NCBI GenBank assembly: GCA_911728455.2
Contig: OU452224.1
Coordinates: forward strand, 28,388,187-28,452,186
Length of the DNA stretch: 64,000 bases
Origin: Marthasterias glacialis
Taxonomy: Eukaryota; Echinodermata; Asteroidea; Forcipulatida; Asteriidae
Reading direction: 5' to 3'
The notes beneath the pieces are model-generated. The model was given only the letters and a program-made list of their open reading frames with translations. It was not told the DNA's origin and made no database searches. Of this stretch, positions 60,518-64,000 are shown piece by piece. Position 1 is the stretch's first letter. Each line of letters starts with the position of its first letter. A program made the position numbers and the translations under genes.

Positions 60518-60624
60518 TTTTTAACTATTGTTTAAAACCGATGAGGGGCCGATAATTGCCCGAGCCGCAGGCGAGGGCAATTATCGGCCACCAGGCCCCT
60601 CAGAGGTTTTAAACAATAGTTAAA
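60518..60624. repeat. 107-bp perfect-arm hairpin beside the TTAA element
   Basis: TTTAACTATTGTTTAAAACC and GGTTTTAAACAATAGTTAAA pair, as do GAGGGGCCGATAATTGCCC and GGGCAATTATCGGCC, with GAGCCGCAGGCGA at the loop. The right arm ends in the TTAA used by the transposon. Confidence 0.85.
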
Positions 60625-62670
60625 GGGACACACCGGCTTACTGTTTACCTAATTTAGTGATGTGGAATGACAGACAATAATGTTTAAATGGTTGTTCTTA
60701 AAAAAAATCATCAAAATATCACGTAATTAATGAAAAATCTTAAAAAACGGTCAAAGGTCAGCTTATACGCTTTTCCAGCCGTTGCAACTGTCAAGTTTAC
60801 GTGACAATGTTGCGCAATGTTGTAAGTAGACTGGTGCTCTGTTTATGTATGAATTATTACAATGACTAGGCATGAGGATCCAGACTTCATATCCATCCAG
60901 CACAAATTCACGTGTAAATAAAAACAGACATAAACGGAAAGTGTATTCTGTGTACGACGAACTGGACGAACTTACTTGCAATGGAGAACGTTTCTTCATT
61001 ATATCGCAAGTAGGCCCTATGTTGTAAAAAATTACTTGGACGAATGCCAGTTGGGTCCAGGACTGATCTGTGTTGTCAGGTCGTGTTCAAAATAATGTAG
61101 AAAGGGAGAGAATACGCTTGGAATAATGTGGACATCACAGACATGATGGACCATAAATATTGTCAAAATGTGAGTCTTCATGAATTAAAATGTACGCAGG
61201 CATATTCACAATACAGTTCTATGACACAAACCTGTCCATCAAAATTATGTCAAAGACCACATCCTTCATGCTCATCGTGACCAGCCTGCTGCAGTCTCAA
61301 AACTAATGGTAGTGTAACACATAAATTTTTACACATTTATACTGTGCGTCTCTGTGTTAATGATGATAATCAGAGAGGGGCGAGCGGTAGTGAACTTTTG
61401 AGTTAATAGCTGGACGGTATAGACAATAACAATTACACTGACACAAGTTGATAGGGTCAAAAGTATTTTATTGACTTCAAACTATAACTTGTGATAGACC
61501 ATGGAGGAGTTTCTCAATGGCAAGACCTAGCTCGTAGGTTTGGAGAAGCAAATCCCGACGAAGACGAACACTCAAATCTTCGTATACTCTACTTATAATG
61601 AAAGGGAAAAGGGTTTATATAGTTTTCTAGGTTTGGGGATTTCTAACTTTGGAAATGATGTCATACAGAAATAACATAAGTCTAGTGGCATAATTTCTAA
61701 GTACAATGACATCATTTCTGTTAACAAGGCTAAGATGACGTAGTGGTCAGGGAGAGTGGTCACTTGGAAATAAGGACCTTGGGCTCATAGCCTAGGAATG
61801 TGTGTGGTAGTGTTTACTGCGAAATGGGGTGAGCCTCTTGAAGGTTATGTTTATGTGAGCCATCTGTTGACCATTAAGAATCTAGCCTTACATTAGTGTC
61901 CCTAATCTTGGACCATCTTTTCACATTGGCTTGGCCAATAACAGTCATGTGCCAAGCGAGCCTCCCGCTTTCGCTGCAAACGGATTCATCCTGGCAGCTT
62001 TAGCGAAGGCATTCTCCCGTTTTTCGGGCGATGACTTCACTGACCGGCCGCGGCCACCGCCACCGGTTTTTTGTTGTGGCGATTGGGGGGAGTGGACATT
62101 ATGCAACTATCATAGAAGTAGATAGATCAGCTGTATGGGATAAACATTCCCCGTCGTCGTCCCGTGTGTGCGTAGCGCAGGCAACACGTTACAATAGTTA
62201 GGGGATAATAGCTAGGGGTACAGACTAAAACCCTCGTAAAAAACGTAATTGTTGGTCTGGCTCCCTACCCCTCCGACAAGCTCCCACGCTTACGGCTAGA
62301 CCGACCGGCAAGCTGGGGAGTTCATGCCCCGGGGTTTGTCTCTCTGGCCCCACGAGACACGGCACCGGCTGTATGTACGGGACGCGTACGGGATATGCCC
62401 CAAGACGTTCCGCTAGCTCCCACGCTGGTGCGCTTCGGTTGCACGGACTCTCTGAATGCAAATATTACGTTCGATTTTTCATCATTATTTACAAATTGTA
62501 TCAATAATCTGAATACATAAGTCTTTTTTGTCAAATACTCATGAACAATTGTAAAAAAAAGAATTTAAATTTGGTTCAGTAATTTTCTTTTATACATCCT
62601 GAAAGACCTTTGAAGTCATATGTTAGCCTATTTGGTAGCCCAAATAGCCCAACGAAGCCGGTGTGCACCT
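60624..62670. mobile_element. TTAA-site DNA transposon, both ends present, non-autonomous
   Basis: Left end AGGGACACACCGGCTTACTG follows TTAA (60,620-60,623). The right end, read inward, is AGGTGCACACCGGCTTCG and is followed by TTAA (62,671-62,674). TTAA target duplication is typical of piggyBac- and Kolobok-type elements. The body matches 11,956-13,200 in two blocks; 61,000-61,940 is additional. No transposase is encoded. Confidence 0.75.
61315..61940. mobile_element. LTR-like repeat inside the TTAA element
   Basis: This block is absent from the 12 kb copy. It has AGTATTTTATTGAC (minus-strand AATAAA) as in the solo LTR at 4.7 kb, and its 61,640-61,900 part matches 190-460. Ends are not resolved. 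Confidence 0.45.
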
Positions 62671-63584
62671 TTAAAAACCGATTCAGCACACCTTTATTCC
62701 CATTCATAAATACCTTTTCTTACCAAAAAGCATGAAAAAGTTATTTCTGGGCTTCAAAAGTCACGGCTTTCCTTACTTTTTTTCAAGATGTTCACATCTA
62801 AGTTTTCCCGACCTATATATACCGTGTCTATATCACTCGTTTAAACACGGCCTCTCGACCAATCAGAATGGAGAAACTGTCACAGGTATTTATGAATATC
62901 CTATATATACACTGCGCATAACTTCGATAAGTTTTTAACATACACATTCATGGATTCTTAAAAAGACGCGTGTTTTGGATTCATGTGCACTTAAATCTGC
63001 AACTGACGCTTAAAGCACCTCAGCGGCGTAGCCATGGGGGGGGGGGGGGGGCACGTCACACGTACATCCACTAGCGCCCACTCCCCAGGCTCCCCCATGA
63101 AGCAAAATCCAGATTTATGTACATGTCATTCATTAAAAAGACATCCCCCCTCCTCATACACACACTGAAAAGCAATGACCCATCATGTGCCCCTCCCTTC
63201 CCCTACCCCATCAACCCCAAGTGAAAACAATTCTGGCTACGCCGCTGAAGCCCGTCGTAGTTTATCTTCTGATTATTTGTATTTTCTCTTCACTGCGACA
63301 TAAATGCAACGATCTTTACCTGATCCAAACTATCAGCCACAGAAGAGGAACTCGTGGCTGGGATGAGTACCACTTCCGTGTTAGGTACATTTTTTTTAAC
63401 CTTCCTTCCTCAATGGTTACACTTATTTAAAAAAAAAGTTATCCAAAATAACCAGAATGATTTAAACGCGCTTCAGCATTTTTCTTTATGTCTGATATTT
63501 ATTGACGAAAAAAATAAATAAAACAAAAATAGCTGCTGTAAACTGCATACCAAGCACAAGGACCTGCTGTATAAATGCACAAAA
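62671..63584. other. Repeat-rich flank, nothing coding
   Basis: 62,820-62,900 resembles the right side of the MITE at 38.6 kb (GTTTAAACACGGCC, GACCAATCAGAATGG). A poly-G run is at 63,034-63,050. No gene seen. Confidence 0.4.
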
Positions 63585-63720
63585 AAAAGTTAACGGCCTC
63601 ACGTTTCGACCCTACAAAGTGTTTCTCAAAGGCCGAATACAACACAACACACACATACAAGTATACTGGAGTAACAAAAGCAGTCAAGTGGAAAGAAGTG
63701 AAAAGAGAGAGACAGAAAGC
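63585..63720. repeat. Dispersed repeat, same as 58.2 kb
   Basis: GGCCTCACGTTTCGACCCTA, TTTCTCAAAGGCCGAATACA and AAGAAGTGAAAAGAGAGA agree with 58,217-58,335. Confidence 0.65.
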
Positions 63721-64000
63721 AGGCAATTAATTACTGAACGAGGCAGATTTAAAAAGGGTGACACCTGTGGAAAAAGGAGAAGACAAAGCTAAAAAGTAAT
63801 GAATCATTCCTTCTTGGATGTTCAGGTCCTTGCTTTATGTTCAGACCATGGAGTTGAATGGTGTGGAATAGTTGAATAGTCTCTCTGTTACCTAGTGCCT
63901 CAATTTATTTATTGATGGCAGACTTTTTATAATCAGTCAACCTTCTCAATGTGTTTGTGTTTTCATTGTATGTTTAATGGACTCGATTATGCTGAATGCT
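63721..64000. other. Nothing recognised
   Basis: No ORF or repeat could be supported in the last 280 bases. Confidence 0.3.

Noticed and set aside
61931-62534. Small open frames in the TTAA element
   Set aside because: They differ between the two copies of the element and show no transposase motif.

Overview
The window is animal nuclear DNA. It is AT-rich, intron-rich and crowded with transposon debris. The gene content (a death-domain caspase, the mitotic kinase TTK/Mps1) and the repeats (tRNA-derived SINEs, many foldback MITEs, a THAP/YqaJ transposon) suggest a marine invertebrate deuterostome, most likely an echinoderm such as a sea star. That placement is inference; no rRNA or mitochondrial marker is present.

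Layout. (1) 1.2-11.9 kb, minus strand: the C-terminal part of a death-domain caspase. There are two nearly identical, alternatively or doubly usable death-domain exons and three exons for the p20/p10 protease. The N-terminus is not identified. Its introns are filled with repeats: a ~2.9 kb foldback containing a solo LTR with clean target duplication, a degraded gag/RT retroelement, and a ~1.2 kb tandem duplication that carries the death-domain exon. (2) 11.95-14.2 kb: a truncated TTAA-site transposon copy and repeats. (3) 14,254-21,919: an apparently complete two-gene DNA transposon with terminal inverted repeats and an AT target duplication. It carries a plus-strand SAP-SWIM-YqaJ-PHD protein (4 exons, 701 aa) and, converging on it, a THAP/DDE transposase (2 exons, 528 aa). 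This matches the ISL2EU group of PIF/Harbinger-related elements. (4) 22-24 kb: a palindrome cluster, a MITE and a 5'-truncated non-LTR retrotransposon. (5) 24.14-54.07 kb, plus strand: the whole TTK (Mps1) kinase gene, 17 coding exons that join in frame to 888 codons. Its introns carry four minisatellites, several SINEs and MITEs, and a decayed duplicate of the catalytic-loop exon. (6) 54-64 kb: TTK 3' region, then repeats, including a second, longer copy of the TTAA element (60.6-62.7 kb) with both ends.

How the parts relate. TTK and the caspase are host genes on opposite strands. The transposon sits between them, and its two products probably act together: the transposase on the element ends, and the YqaJ nuclease-like protein in processing or targeting. 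Exon coordinates were set by reading GT/AG boundaries, phase continuity and protein family similarity. No alignment was run.
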